From contig OZ010791.1 in NCBI GenBank assembly GCA_963932465.1, positions 621,371,800 to 621,435,799 of the forward strand: 64,000 bases of DNA. Direction: 5' to 3'. This document shows positions 35,412 to 46,816 of the stretch, piece after piece (position 1 is the first letter of the stretch; each line of letters opens with the position of its first letter). The DNA is from Maratus speciosus. Taxonomy: Eukaryota > Arthropoda > Arachnida > Araneae > Salticidae. Below the pieces are notes generated by a model, which was given only the letters and a program-made list of their open reading frames with translations, was not told the origin of the DNA and made no database searches. A program made the translations under genes and the position numbers.

Positions 35412-36865
35412 TAAAGGTCTGCATCTGCACGGACGGAGCCCGGTACAAGACGAAATAAAGTCAAACTTTCAAACGGGCCGGGCAAATAAAGAAATGGGCC
35501 TGTGCCCATCTCTGTAGATTTTCACGTCCAGAAGCTCATGGTAAAGCAATAGCATATCTTGGAAACCTGGGGTTTATGACCGAAGGCCCGTCGCTCCTAT
35601 AAGTGTCTGGTACTCTCAAAGCTCTCGGGGGAATCGGAGGTGTGATTCCCGAATTATGCCACTTAATCCTCGAGTATTTAGGTTTTACGACCTAAGGTCG
35701 TTCATCGGTTAGTTCGTTGCGACCATGTCGTCCAATGGTGTTTGGAGAGCAGGGAAAGTGGCGTGCGTTCGGCGGTGCTCTTCTTTGGCCAGTAGAATGT
35801 GTCATGGCAGCATCACTGGCTTACGACAGTCCCGCTTGACGCGATGCACATAAGGGCTCCTCAGAGCTTAGACTGGTGAGGTGACTTGCGTAAGGCATGT
35901 TCATTTTATACCAAATTTAAAAGGATCTGACTAAGACGACGAAATATGAACAATTTTCAATCGACTTGGTTGGACCAAAAATAAATGTGTTGCACGAACC
36001 GATGCTAGTTTGATAGCACAATGCAGAAATTCAACATGCCCAACGTAATGATCGGCATTGGCCAGTTGCATTGTGTCTTAGTCCGGGCCTATTTTTTCCT
36101 GTCGATTCGGGCCAGTCTCAGGCGTAATTTTTTTCTACATACTTGTTCCGGGCTGGACTTTGACATAATTGTTACTAGGACGTGTCGGGCAGGACATTAT
36201 TTTATTTTATTTTATTTATTTTTTGTAAAAAGAATAGTGATAATGGAGTCTTTGAAAATATACTTTAATGAATTAAGAAGAAATATTTTCAAAAATCTAT
36301 TTTTTTACAGTACAGCTTCAAAATGAAAGTTTTTTTTAACCACTTCTTATATTTATTCTAAACTTAATTTTTTTAATGAGTCTTAATTTGAATGTAACAG
36401 TCTCAGAGTTTAAGTGTTCCTTAATGCTGCTATTCTGTATTCTATGGATTGCGTACTTATCGCTTGAAATATAGACGCGGTGTACAAAAGTACGCAGAGC
36501 CGAAGACAGAATTTTGTATTTAGCTACAGGTGTAAACGATGTAATGACAGTCATTACTTTAGGTAAATGCAAAACTGTTTTGGGATTAGATAATCGCTCT
36601 GCGTACTTTTGTACATCGCGAAATCTTGCTCCACCTTATCTTACTATAAAAATTTCGCATAAATATGTATGCAGCATTCTTTAAAGAAAATCTTAATTAT
36701 ATGTTAAGAAAAGTCGGATTTTTTTGTAGAAATTGAGGTGTTCTGGGTTTTTAGTTTTTTAAAGTTTCCAGGTTTAGGCTTTTAGTTTTTAAAACCAACC
36801 AAGATAGCTTTGCTTTGTATTGGGGCGTGTCCGGCCTCAGACATTTCGGCCCGCGCAGCCCTCTA
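35412..36865. mobile_element. GC-ended hAT-type element, second copy
   Basis: Starts TAAAGGTCTGCATCTGCACG and ends GCCCGCGCAGCCCTCTA. The inside aligns with 6730-8153 (AAATGTGT.GCACGA.CCGATGC, GATCGGCAT). About 35520-35890 is extra GC-richer sequence absent from the first copy, probably a nested insertion that I do not recognise. Confidence 0.65.
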
Positions 36866-38480
36866 GACAACATCCACCCTCTCTGAGCTGTTCTAACACC
36901 TTCTATAGTCATTTCAACTTCTTTCCACTTTCTTTCTACAACAAGAGTGACCACAACTATTGAGACAAGGATAAAATGAGCTGCTAAGAATCGAATTACA
37001 CTTGCTCTCTCGCAATTGACTACAATTCCTGTTTTCAGAATTATCTCTTCCGCAAACATAAATTGCTTTTGTTAGGGAAAAGAGGTAATAACAATTTTAA
37101 AATTAAATTTCTTACACAAATATGGTATGTTAAAAGTAACTTACTTTATAATTTAACATTTAAAGTAAAGTGCTTGTACAAATAATTGTAACTACTATTT
37201 AAATCCTTTCTATATGAGTGCCTGACGGCGCCATTAAACCTTGTGTAGTGCCCTTCTACTTGACCCTATTTGTGAACCATTCTAATCCCCTCCAGTCACT
37301 TCCACGTCTTTTCACTTTCTTTCTACTACCGACGCGACGGTGACAAATAACTACTGAGATAAGAAGAATCGAATTACACTTACTGTCCCGCAATCCATTA
37401 CAATTACTGTTTTCAGAATTTTCTCTTTTGCATACATAAATTGTTTTTGTTGAAGAATAGAGGTAGTAATTTAAACCCTTTCTTTTGAGGGTGCCTGGCA
37501 GTTCCCGTAAACTTTCTACGGCGCCCTACTACTTTAATATATTGGATAACTTTTCTCATCCCCTACTGTCACTTTCAGTTGTTTCCACACTTTCTTTCTA
37601 CTGCTAAAGGTAACCAATCTAGACGAGAAGGAAATAATTACATTTCTAAGGATCAAATCACATTTACTGTCCAGCAGTTGATTACAATTCCAGTTTTCGG
37701 AAGTTTGACTTCCGCATATATATAGTTTTTGTTAGAAAATAGATGCAGTAATATAAATCCATTTTTTGTGGGACGGCGCCTTTAAACCTTCTATGGCACC
37801 CTACTAAACTAAACTAATCTCTGTGGACATACAATCCATGAAGGATCTGGGCCGACACTGCCCATCCCTATTTTTTTTACCCTGGGCCCCAAGGTGCTAT
37901 GCAGTGTACGTCCCGGTCAGGTGGTCAGCCAAACGCAGGACCCTCGGTGTTTAATTCCCAAGCAAGCTTGGTACTCCTTTCATTGACCCCGAAGGGATAA
38001 AAGGCTGATTGAAGCTTGACCAGTCGGGAGTCGAACTCTCGACCTGCAGCGCGGCTGACAGATGCTCTGGCCACTATGCCACTGACCTTCGTGGCACCCT
38101 ACTATTGAACATATGTGCGAACTTTTCTAATCCCTTCAAATACTTCTTTCCACTTTCTTTCTACTGCCAAGGGTGACCAACAACTACCGAGATAAGAAGG
38201 AAATAATTGTACTTCTATCCTGCAATTGATTACAGTTCCTGCTTTCAAATTTTTTCATTCCTGATGTGTAAATTTTCTTCGGGATAGGGGGGGGGGGGTA
38301 GCGGAAGTAACAGGTCTAAAATTGAATGCCTTATACAAGTTTTGGATGTAAAAGTAACTCACTTTGTAGTTTTACATTTAAAATAAAATAATTTTATAAT
38401 TACTTTTTACTACTGATAAACCCTTTTTTAAGGGCGCCTGACGGCGCCCATAAACCTTCTGTGGCGCCCTACAATTTGAA
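36866..38480. repeat. Four-unit diverged tandem array (about 275 and 385 bp units)
   Basis: The block CCACTTTCTTTCTAC recurs near 36923, 37311, 37586 and 38150. It is followed each time by a GTGACCA-like word, AGAATCGAATTACA-like and TTGATTACAATTCC-like blocks, and a GGCGCC...AACCTTCT unit end. Units 1 and 4 carry an extra segment of about 110 bp (AAAGTAACTTACTTTATA-type) that units 2 and 3 lack. A SINE interrupts the boundary of units 3 and 4. Confidence 0.8.
37806..38085 (-). mobile_element. tRNA-derived SINE with cephalopod-like central domain
   Basis: Target duplications CCTTCTATGGCACCCTACT (37787-37805) and CCTTCGTGGCACCCTACT (38086-38103). On the minus strand: box A TGGCATAGTGGCCAGAGC, box B AGTTCGACTCC, then a central block CCTTCGGGGTCAATGAAAGG and AGTACCAAGC, and an (AGTTT)n-like tail. 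The central block resembles the conserved core I remember from cephalopod SINEs; that link is from memory. Confidence 0.8.
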
Positions 38481-38484
38481 CATA

Positions 38485-38937
38485 CCGGGTGTCCCAAAAA
38501 GGACTGACTGATTTTAAAATTCAATAACTTGCAAACGGTGACAGATATTAAAAAAATTCTTGCAGGAGGGTTATGCATAAGGTCAAAAGTTTTATTACAG
38601 TGATTTTCAATTTTAGTTCGATTTACAAACAATAGATGGCGCTGCAAGCAATAGTCGCTAAATTCAGGCTCGATTTTTGGTACTTCGTGGCCCGGATAAT
38701 ACATTTCCATCTCCTTTTTATTCATGGAACAAGATAAAGGACCAAAAATCGAGCCTGTATTTAGCGACTATTGCTTACAGCGCCATCTATTGTTTGTAAA
38801 TCGAACTAAAATTGAAAATCACTGTAATAAAACTTTTGACCTTATGCATAACCCTCCTGCAAGAATTTTTTTAATATCTGTCACCGTTTGCAAGTTACTG
38901 AATTTTAAAATCAGTCAGTCCTTTTTGGGACACCCGG
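38485..38937. mobile_element. TA-flanked foldback element, CCGGGTGTCC ends
   Basis: 453 bp with nearly perfect inverted halves from CCGGGTGTCCCAAAAAGGAC, TA on both sides. The two long open frames on opposite strands are mirror images produced by the palindrome. Confidence 0.85.
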
Positions 38938-39076
38938 TATATACAACCCTAAAGCTACGTCCCTGGTCTGGAAGTGTCGGAAAAGTTTTATAATTTATGT
39001 TTGAAGCATGATGTTTTATTCTTGTTTAATGAGTGTTGGCGTGGTTCAGGCTTAAGAAAGTGAGACTTGTTGCAAG

Positions 39077-39264
39077 CAGGGATGTAGTGGAGGGTATACG
39101 CGGGTATACGCCGTATACCCTCTGGATTTTTTTAAGGAACACCGTATACCCTCTGTTTCTCAAGAAAGCTATAGTATATATACACTAGGGTATATCCTCT
39201 GCCTTGAGCGTATACCCTCTGCTTAGAACGTATACCCTCTGTTTTTTTTACCACTACACCACTG
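39077..39264. mobile_element. 188-bp hAT-type MITE with internal GTATACCCTCTG repeats
   Basis: Ends CAGGGATGTAGTGG / CCACTACACCACTG. Perfect 8-bp duplication GTTGCAAG at 39069-39076 and 39265-39272. The word CGTATACCCTCTG or close variants occurs about five times inside. Confidence 0.85.
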
Positions 39265-39272
39265 GTTGCAAG

Positions 39273-40050
39273 TAATAAAAACAGCCATGAAAACAAAACT
39301 GATCCAGTATCATGCTTCTTTATATATAGATTTCCCACACATGATGCGGTTTCAATTTGTGTGTTAATTTTTTTTCCAGGAAATCCCTTGACTATTGCGG
39401 GGCAATTTTCGATGAGTGCACAAAGCATGGACTACATAGTCTCATTTTACCAGGCAACGGCATCGAACTGTTACGAAAATAAAACAGAAATCTGATGAGA
39501 AATGTGACCCATGATGTGAAAATCCGACAAAGGTCTTTATTATACAGAACTGGACTTAAAATCGCCTCTTTTTAAAAAAAATTTCTTTATTAAATTAGGC
39601 TACACGTTATTGTTAATAGAAGTTCGTGTAAATTAGATAAAGTTTCTTTAAAAAGTTTCAAATGAAGCTTTTATATGAACTGTTTAACAATATAACAAAA
39701 AAACAATGTCTTAGTACATTATTATGTTGTTTATTTGTGTATAATGGATTGACTGTGGATCTATTGTAGTTTGTCCCATTGAAATGTATGTTTCGATTAA
39801 TGCGGTAATACCTTCAAAGTCAGGTTAACATCAGTTATCGGTTTGCCATTCGTTTCACAGTGCAGTGATCTGTGCGATGTTGCTGTGATAACATCGCCCT
39901 CCTTGAGCGTGCAACAGCTGACTTACAATTTCGTTATCTGTACCATCTAATCTATCCTATATACCAAATCACGGACGTTTAAATTAATTGTAAAAATGTG
40001 CTTTCCGGAGTGTAACATAAAACATTTAAGAAATCTGCAACACTATTTAC
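39273..40050. other. Intronic sequence with half of a foldback
   Basis: 39820-39975 matches one arm of the 11714-12062 foldback (TTTGCCATTCGTTTCACAGTG and following). The remainder is AT-rich with no recognised feature. Confidence 0.5.
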
Positions 40051-40332
40051 CTGTATCCTGTTGTTCCCGGAGTCTCCCACGATCAGGTATCCTTGGTCGT
40101 CGACGGCCACGCCCCTCGGATATTTGAACTGCCCCTCTTCGGACCCCTCGGTGCCGAAAGTGGAGAGTAGGCGACCGTTCACGTCGTAGATCTGCACCCG
40201 GTGGTTGTTGGAGTCGCTCACGATCACGCGGTTCGTGGTGCTCACGGCCACGTAGTGCGGGTGCTCCAGCTCGCCCGGGCGTTGTCCGATGCCGCCGAAC
40301 TTGGTCACGTACGTGCCGTCGCCCTGGAACAC
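40051..40332 (-). CDS. nhl-1: TRIM-NHL protein (nhl-1/thin-like), NHL exon B
   Basis: The next coding exon is also exactly 282 nt (94 codons) and phase 0-0. The acceptor is a pyrimidine-rich tract ending CAG at 40335-40333; the donor GTAAAT starts at 40050. It begins VFQGDGTYVTKFGG and ends DSGNNRIQ. Two NHL repeats are visible, with cores NNHRVQIYD and GNNRIQ. It joins exon A in frame at the conserved position (HRIQ then VFQGDG), so no residue of the propeller is missing between them. It is GC-rich against an AT-rich intron. An upstream open stretch in the same frame (to about 40590) lies beyond the acceptor and is not part of this exon. The identical size and phase of exons A and B suggest that the two-blade unit arose by exon duplication. 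Confidence 0.9.
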
Positions 40333-40384
40333 CTGAAAAAAGAAAAAAAAACATTTTATATTGGCTATCTTAAGCCAAAATCCG

Positions 40385-40590
40385 CTACAAGCGCTTATTT
40401 TCATTAATATAAGGTTCTCAGTTAAACGAGAAAAATCTCTTTGTATGTCTTCGAAGTAATGTCTGCCCTTTGCAATTCCCTTTTCATAAAGACTGTAGAA
40501 TTCCTGAAAACTGGGTGAGATCTTTTTCAGTATCGCATGAAGAACCCTCGTCACATGGCTTTGAATATCTAGATTCGAAAATAGCTCCCC
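40385..40590 (-). other. Unidentified protein-like open stretch in intron
   Basis: On the minus strand, frame-aligned with the NHL exon that follows, an open stretch of about 65 codons reads with protein-like composition (segments such as VTRVLHAILKKISPSF and KGRHYFEDIQRDFSRL). It has no start codon, is preceded by a TGA, and is separated from exon B by a normal acceptor tract. It could be a relic of a transposon or retroposed gene. I do not recognise it. Confidence 0.2.
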
Positions 40591-41828
40591 TTCTAAGGCT
40601 CATTTCTTGTGTGTTGGAACATAAAGAACTCAGCTGGAGCAACATTTGAGTGCTACAATTTTTTAAAGGGCCATAAACTTTTTCACATTGCAGCTGGATA
40701 GAATCAAAGCCATGTGAAGAGTGTTTTCCATGTTATTATAATAGAGGACTATTCCTGCAATGTTCATTTCATGAATCGTTATAGTCATTGTCAAGAGTGA
40801 ATTGCAAATGACAGACATTGCTTCTATGGAACAGATAGCGTTTTTCTGGATCTGGATGACAATCATCTGTTTATGAACACATTCACCTAACTTTGTCATA
40901 GCTTAATTGAGGATGTATAGCCAGCGAGGAAGAATTATCCAATCCCTTCCCCTCTCTTGCTTCCTGGAGCTATTGCTATCACACTCTAATAACATTAATT
41001 TTAAATACTACTAAAAAATGACAAAGCAGTGTTGGTGTCATTTATACCTAAAAAGGCATTTTTCGAATAAACTTCCGTTCAAACTGTCTTGTGTGTTTTC
41101 GTTCTTCAGTTTTTGCGCCATTATCGACCTCCTCTAAAATATATCTCTACTTCTTAATAGGGAGGCAAAAGTTTTTTTATACATAGTGACTAAAGAACAA
41201 TTTTTTTTCAATGACTGTTTCTTGCTCATTATTTAAATAGAATAGAGGTAATAAGCTGAGTTTAAAATGTCAGAATCGATTTCGTTTGAGGCCCGTATAT
41301 TCATCTTTTGCAAACGAACGCTAAACAGTTCTCGCAGAGTAAGAAGAACAAAGATAAGGTTACATGGTACACTTATGTTTAAATAACAAGATAGTTTAAA
41401 TCAGTGATATATTCATCGGCTGGTACAAAGCCGGGATCAAACCTCAATCAACGAAACACACAGGCTAAGATACCATAGCAAGCGCGGCTGCTTGAACCTA
41501 CCTAGATTACATGGTAGTTTCACAATGGATTAAAAGAAGTCTATCCTCAATATGTGTTAACGAAGAGGACTGGAACTACGGTGGACTGCCCTCCGGATTT
41601 CAACAGTGAAATGCTCTGAGCAATTCACATCTTTTAAAGTACGATTAAAACGCGAGAATTAGTAATGGATACGTAAATTTTTCCGAATTTCATTAATTTT
41701 TACTTTTTTTAAATAATTAAATTTTATTGCAGTGACATTTTTACTTTATGACATAGAGGAATCCCATCCTTATTTGAAAAGCAGATTTGCACCTTCACAA
41801 TCTTTCAAATCGAAGAGACTCCATTATC
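40591..41828. other. Intronic sequence, no clear gene
   Basis: A possible SINE trace lies at about 41425-41500: on the minus strand, box B-like GGTTTGATCC. Otherwise nothing recognised. Confidence 0.35.
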
Positions 41829-41984
41829 AGTGGTGTAGTCGTAAAAACGAAAAAAAAAACTAGATGGCATACGCTATGGGCAGAGGGTATACGTTATAAT
41901 GTTATTTGAGAAACAGAGTTACTTAAAAAAATCCAGAAGATATACGACGCATACCTGTGTAAATCCTCCACTACATCCCTGCCC
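41829..41984. mobile_element. hAT-type MITE related to 39077-39264
   Basis: Ends CAGTGGTGTAGTCG / CCTCCACTACATCCCTG. It contains CAGAGGGTATACG and GAAACAGAG words seen in the other copy, inverted. The 8-bp flanks (tccattat, ccctttat) agree only partly. Confidence 0.65.
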
Positions 41985-42085
41985 TTTATCATGTTCCCGA
42001 AAGAAGCAGAAATGATGATTTGGTGCGGCAGAAAAAAGTAGATGATGGGTAACGACCAGATTTTCACAAGGAAATGGGATCGTGC

Positions 42086-42524
42086 TTAAGGGGGCTTATC
42101 TGGTGGGGAAGAAAAAAGTTGAATTCCTTTTTACCCTATGGGAAAATTGCTTATCCTTCTTTTTCATTCAAATTGGGAAATGTCAACAATATTTTTTTTT
42201 TCAGCACGTATATAGGAAGGTTCTTTATGCCCCTGTAAGCTACAAATTTTTAAATCTTTTTCCAGCCATAAGTTACAAACGAGTAAAGAGTACTTTTTAT
42301 ACTTTTCGGAATTTTTGAAATTTTAGCACAAATTTTAAAATACTCATAATTATCTTTAAAATATTTAAATCTTAAAGAGGGATAAAGAACTTTCCTACCT
42401 ACGTGCTGAAAAAAAAAATATTGTTGAAATTTTCCAATTTGAATGAACAAGAAGGATAAGCAATTTTCCCATAGGGTAAAAAGGGATTCAACTTTTTTCT
42501 TCCACACCAGGTAAGTCCCCTTAA
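42086..42524. mobile_element. Palindromic TTAA element
   Basis: TTAAGGGGGCTTATCTGGTG at the left is mirrored by CACCAGGTAAGTCCCCTTAA at the right, with arms of about 170 bp (ATTGCTTATCCTTCTTTTTC and its complement). The two open frames here are mirror copies. Confidence 0.85.
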
Positions 42525-44019
42525 TATTAAATTTCAGTTTTGACACTTTATTACCTTACCATTTCAATAATATTTGTAATAATTATTATCTTAATACGTT
42601 GTACCGTACCCTTTTAAAAATTTATACATTTCTAGTGTTCTAGGATCAAAATGTGTTTTAAATCTTGTTCATCGAAAGACAATGATAGACAGCCCACTTT
42701 TTTTTTAATCCACTTTCTTTCAGACCAAACATATGAATTTTGGTGTAACGTAACTCATGGTGTTTTATAACAGTTCGTGTAATCTAAACTTTTTGCATTT
42801 AAATGGATCAATTTTAGGTGTATTCGATCAATTTAAGCAATTGCATACAGTATGAATTAAATTTGGTGCATTAAAAAAATAGTTATGTTGTAAACATCTC
42901 TACAGTCCTTTTCTATGGGAATTGAAGTTTGGTGCTGCCATCTAGTGTTGTAAAATTAAGACAAGTTTAAAGATGAGCGTTTATATAAATTTTCTCACGA
43001 AAGAAAATGCAAAATGCTTGTTTTTAGCAGGATAAAAATATCCAATTCACAAGTCGAAGTCTTTTTTATCAGAACATTCATAAGATAGTTATTTTCTTTT
43101 AAACTGACTTTTGGTAAAAATAAAAGTAATATAGATGTAGCTGCTCATTATAGTTTAGATCTGTTTAGTAAATTATCTTTCATCTTTTTAATGAGTACTC
43201 ACATTTCATGGTTAATTTGTATCTCGATTGAATTGAAATTCCTTATTATCCCTCAAAACGGCTTTCTTAATTAAAAAAAAGTGCTCGAATTATGAAAATT
43301 TCCTATTATAGTAAAGTAAGCAATCAAAATAATCCTTTACCCTCTAAATCGGCGAATGCAAAACAGTTTTGAAATATCAAAAATCCGAGTGATCAAAGTT
43401 TGACAAATACATTATACTGTAATAATGTAATCAGTTGTACAGTTATACATTAATTAATGTATAAAAGGGAAAATGCAATAAATAAAATAGGTTTTTCATC
43501 ACATATCCATATTGTATGTAATACAAAAGTTATTTAAAATAGTAAATATTACAAAAATTAAATTAAATATTAAAACCGTTAAAAACTATAATACTGAATA
43601 AGAGAAGCAGACTGATTTCAAAAATTTTTGCTGGCTTCACGATGGTTTATCTACAAAAGCATAAATGTAATTGTTTTTAAGGTAGAAGTAGAAAACTTTA
43701 TAATTAAAAACGAATTTTGCTGTTCTATCGGCCTAATATATATATATATACATATATATATATTTTTTTCTCATTTTATTTTTATTTTTATTTATTTATT
43801 TGTTAGGAGACTTAAGAACACGAGTGCTTCAGAAATTGAAACTATATGAAATCAGTCAACTTATTATCGTGAAAGTATCTAAAGTCATTTTTACGCGTAA
43901 TGTAAAATCGTGCATAACTATAAAACAGGGTAGAAAAATATAGTCAAACGTATCCCTTCAGAACAAAAATGTAAAATTCAACAAAATGTACTTTAAAAAA
44001 GCAACAAAACTTTTCGATG

Positions 44020-44052
<33 letters not shown>

Positions 44053-44972
44053 AGGATATAACTTTGTTTTGAGGAAAAAAAATTGGACTGAATTCTTTAT
44101 GAGTACATATTATAAATTTGTCTTCTAAAAAAACCTTTGTTGTTAAATTTAATTTTGCAATACACCTATTTTGTCTCACATGATAGAAGTGGAACATCGA
44201 AATTTATCTGTTAACATGTAGGCATTTGACATAATATAAAATCTGTGAAATGGAGATCATTCCAGGAAAGAAAAAAAAATAAGGAAAGATATTGTGTTTT
44301 TTTAGGTTTGACACAAAATTAGTATTTAAATCAATGAAAGTTCTTTTTATCGTTAAATTTCCCACTAATCTATCTAAAAAAATTATGCTTCGCATTCTTC
44401 CACAATCCTGTCCAACTCATTCAGCAAACATTTCAACGACGAATTTTCAAAATATCCAACTTGTAAGATGTAAGACTTTCAGACGATAGTTATAAATTAG
44501 TTTAAAAAAAAATGCTAGAGAATGAGTCTTTCGTTTCTCTAATAGCCTAGGAGAAACTCAGGGCAAAGGCCCTTTAACTCTTTGTATCACCGCGTTGCCT
44601 ATCTGCAACATACCCAAAAGTCAATGTTATACAGTGGAATTAACAAAAACGATTTTATTGATTGCTGCTATCTTCTAATATAGCGGTTAATATATTGTTA
44701 ATATGTTCTTAACTAAATTCTCAATAGACGCCGATACTAAGTTCATTTTCCATGCCAAAGTTTTATTGATCCTTTGAGCCGTTTCACGTCATTATTGCTA
44801 AAATGAACCTCGTAAATTTTGTCAAATTAAAAAGGCTGGAGACGTTTAAAAATAGATTTTTTACAGAGGTAAGTTTATGTATTTTACAATTAGGAATTAG
44901 AAAACTGATAATATTTATGAGAATTATTTATGTCATTTTCAGTTTATTGCAGATGTGAAAAAAGTACCTTTT

Positions 44973-45020
<48 letters not shown>

Positions 45021-45039
45021 TATTTTTAACACTTAACCT
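42525..45039. other. AT-rich intronic sequence, no gene
   Basis: A TA run lies at about 43737-43762, a poly(A) of about 30 at 44021-44050, and a poly(T) of about 38 at 44975-45012. Around 44815-44960 is sequence weakly similar to the duplicated unit that follows. Confidence 0.45.
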
Positions 45040-45568
45040 GGAATTTTCTAAAGGATGTCTTTGTATGGCAAATGTGCAAAACTGCAAACGAATGCCTACA
45101 AAACATAGGATACGATATATTTTACCGTATGCAGATAATGCTTAATAATACTCAGTTAATCTATTCGTTTCCGCCTGTAGCATTTAAAGATCAAGACATT
45201 ACTACAATCGTCGAACCTTTATTCCGATTTAAAGTATCTTTAAAGGGGAGGCATCGCAAGCGTTTCTTTCGAAATCGATAGTTCTCAAAAACGAGACAAA
45301 TTGGTATTAGAAAATGGACACTATTTATGAGATGCGTGTAATTTTTCTGTTATTGCTGTTGTGATTTAAGCCTTTTAGCCAGTTATTTTTCATATTTAAG
45401 TTTTAAAATTTTAAAATTATTGTTTACATTCTTAAAATAATGTAATCTGAGTAAATATTTTTCAAATCGGAGTTCTTGAGTCCCAAAGGGTTAAGAAATA
45501 AACAGCCTATAAAGATAATAAAATATGGCAATGCTTATAAGAAAACTAGACACATATCACTTAGACCA

Positions 45569-45716
45569 CACTGTTAAAAATTACCTCTGTTTTTAAAGGC
45601 TATCTATTTTCTGACCAATGAGAACGCTACATAAACACCTATGAAGCGTTCTCATTGGTCAGAAAATAGATAGCTTTTAAAAGCAGAGCTAATTTTTTAT
45701 GATATTTTTAACAGTG
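45569..45716. mobile_element. 148-bp palindrome with CACTGTTAAAAAT ends
   Basis: CACTGTTAAAAATTACCTCTG faces its complement. The arms include TAGATAGCTTTTAAAA-type and TTCTCATTGGTCAGAAAATA blocks. Confidence 0.75.
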
Positions 45717-45929
45717 AAAGAATTTTCTACAGGACGTCCACGAAATCTTTGTATGAAAAATGTTAAAAAGTGAAAATGAATGCCTACAAAGTATAGGAAT
45801 ACGATATTATTTTACCGTACGCGGATAATGTTTTAAAATCTTCAGTTAATCTTTTGGTTTTCCTTTCTAATATTTAAATATCTGGTCGTCACTACAGGCG
45901 TCGAACCTTTATGCTGTTTTAAAATTTGC

Positions 45930-46816
45930 TTAAGGGGTCTCACGACTCTTAAAGCTTTAAAATTTTCGATTTTTTTTTTTTTTTTTTAAGATGTTCTATC
46001 TTTTCTGAACATTTTGATAAAATTGTTTCCTTGAAATTCAAACAAGAATAGAAGGTATGGCTTTTAGGCTAATGTCAGACGAACGTCTTTTTGCACGCTT
46101 TTTTCCTTACGTATCATCCCTACACAATGCTAGTGGCATTGTGTAGGGATAATACGCAAGGAAAAAAGCGTGCAAAAAGAGGTCCGTATGACATTAGCCT
46201 TAGAGTTACACTTCCTCTATAGCTGAAGTGGCGTTTCCGAAACTTTGAAGTCATTTTGCTCTAAATGACGTTTTTGGGCATAACGTGCAGGATATCTCAA
46301 AAACTTTTGAATATTTTTTCATCAAATTTTCAAAACATGTGTTTCATGTTAGTCTGTATAAACTGAATCTAAAATGTCCTTTTTATTGTTCAAAAAAACA
46401 TTTTTTAGGTGAGTATATTGTTGAAATTTTCTAAATTTTGCATTAGCTAAATACAACTTTGTATTAAAAAAAATGTTTTAAATAAAAAATTATTTAGGTT
46501 CAGGGTAATTATTACAATGTGAAGAATAACAAGGCACCAAAATTTTTATTCTACTTGCAATATTTATTTTGTAATCCTGCGCGTAAGCTGTTATACCAAT
46601 TTTCTGTTCCTCAAATGTCTGACAGTTTGCAGCCCCCTATAAATGCTAATTCTGCATCTTGCAATGTTTTAAATGCATGAAATAAAAGAACATACTTATA
46701 CCTTTCTTATCAATAAAAATTATGTTTTAAAATCATATACATTTTAAGATATTAAATATTGAAAATGATTTTTTTTTTTCATTTTTTGCTATTTTAAGAG
46801 TCCTGAGACCCCTTAA
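45930..46816. mobile_element. 887-bp TTAA element
   Basis: TTAAGGGGTCTCACGACTC at the left and GAGTCCTGAGACCCCTTAA at the right. Unit 1 of the surrounding duplication gives the empty-site context. A 135-bp palindrome (46066-46200, ends AGGCTAATGTCAGAC) is nested inside. No transposase found. Confidence 0.75.

Larger units (their letters stand above)
30056..40050 (-). other. 10 kb intron between NHL exon B and terminal exon
   Basis: Bounded by the donor GTAAAT at 40050 and acceptor CAG at 30056, phase 0. The content is repetitive: foldback 30329-30795, degenerate tandem units at 31.9-32.3 and 33.8-34.1 kb, a hAT element, a 36.9-38.5 kb tandem array with a SINE, and a TA-flanked foldback. Confidence 0.85.

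Noticed and set aside
35520..35890. GC-richer block as a possible gene exon
   Set aside because: No open frame of note and no splice context; best seen as extra sequence inserted in a hAT-type element.
38378..38993. Two open frames on opposite strands with almost identical proteins
   Set aside because: They are the two arms of a TA-flanked palindromic element, not a gene pair.
40043..40354. Arginine-rich 103-codon frame over NHL exon B
   Set aside because: As a stand-alone gene it is rejected; it is a shifted reading of a GC-rich exon. Kept only as part of the cassette-exon hypothesis.
42082..42546. Mirror open frames of 78 and 98 codons
   Set aside because: Same explanation: arms of the TTAA element at 42086-42524.
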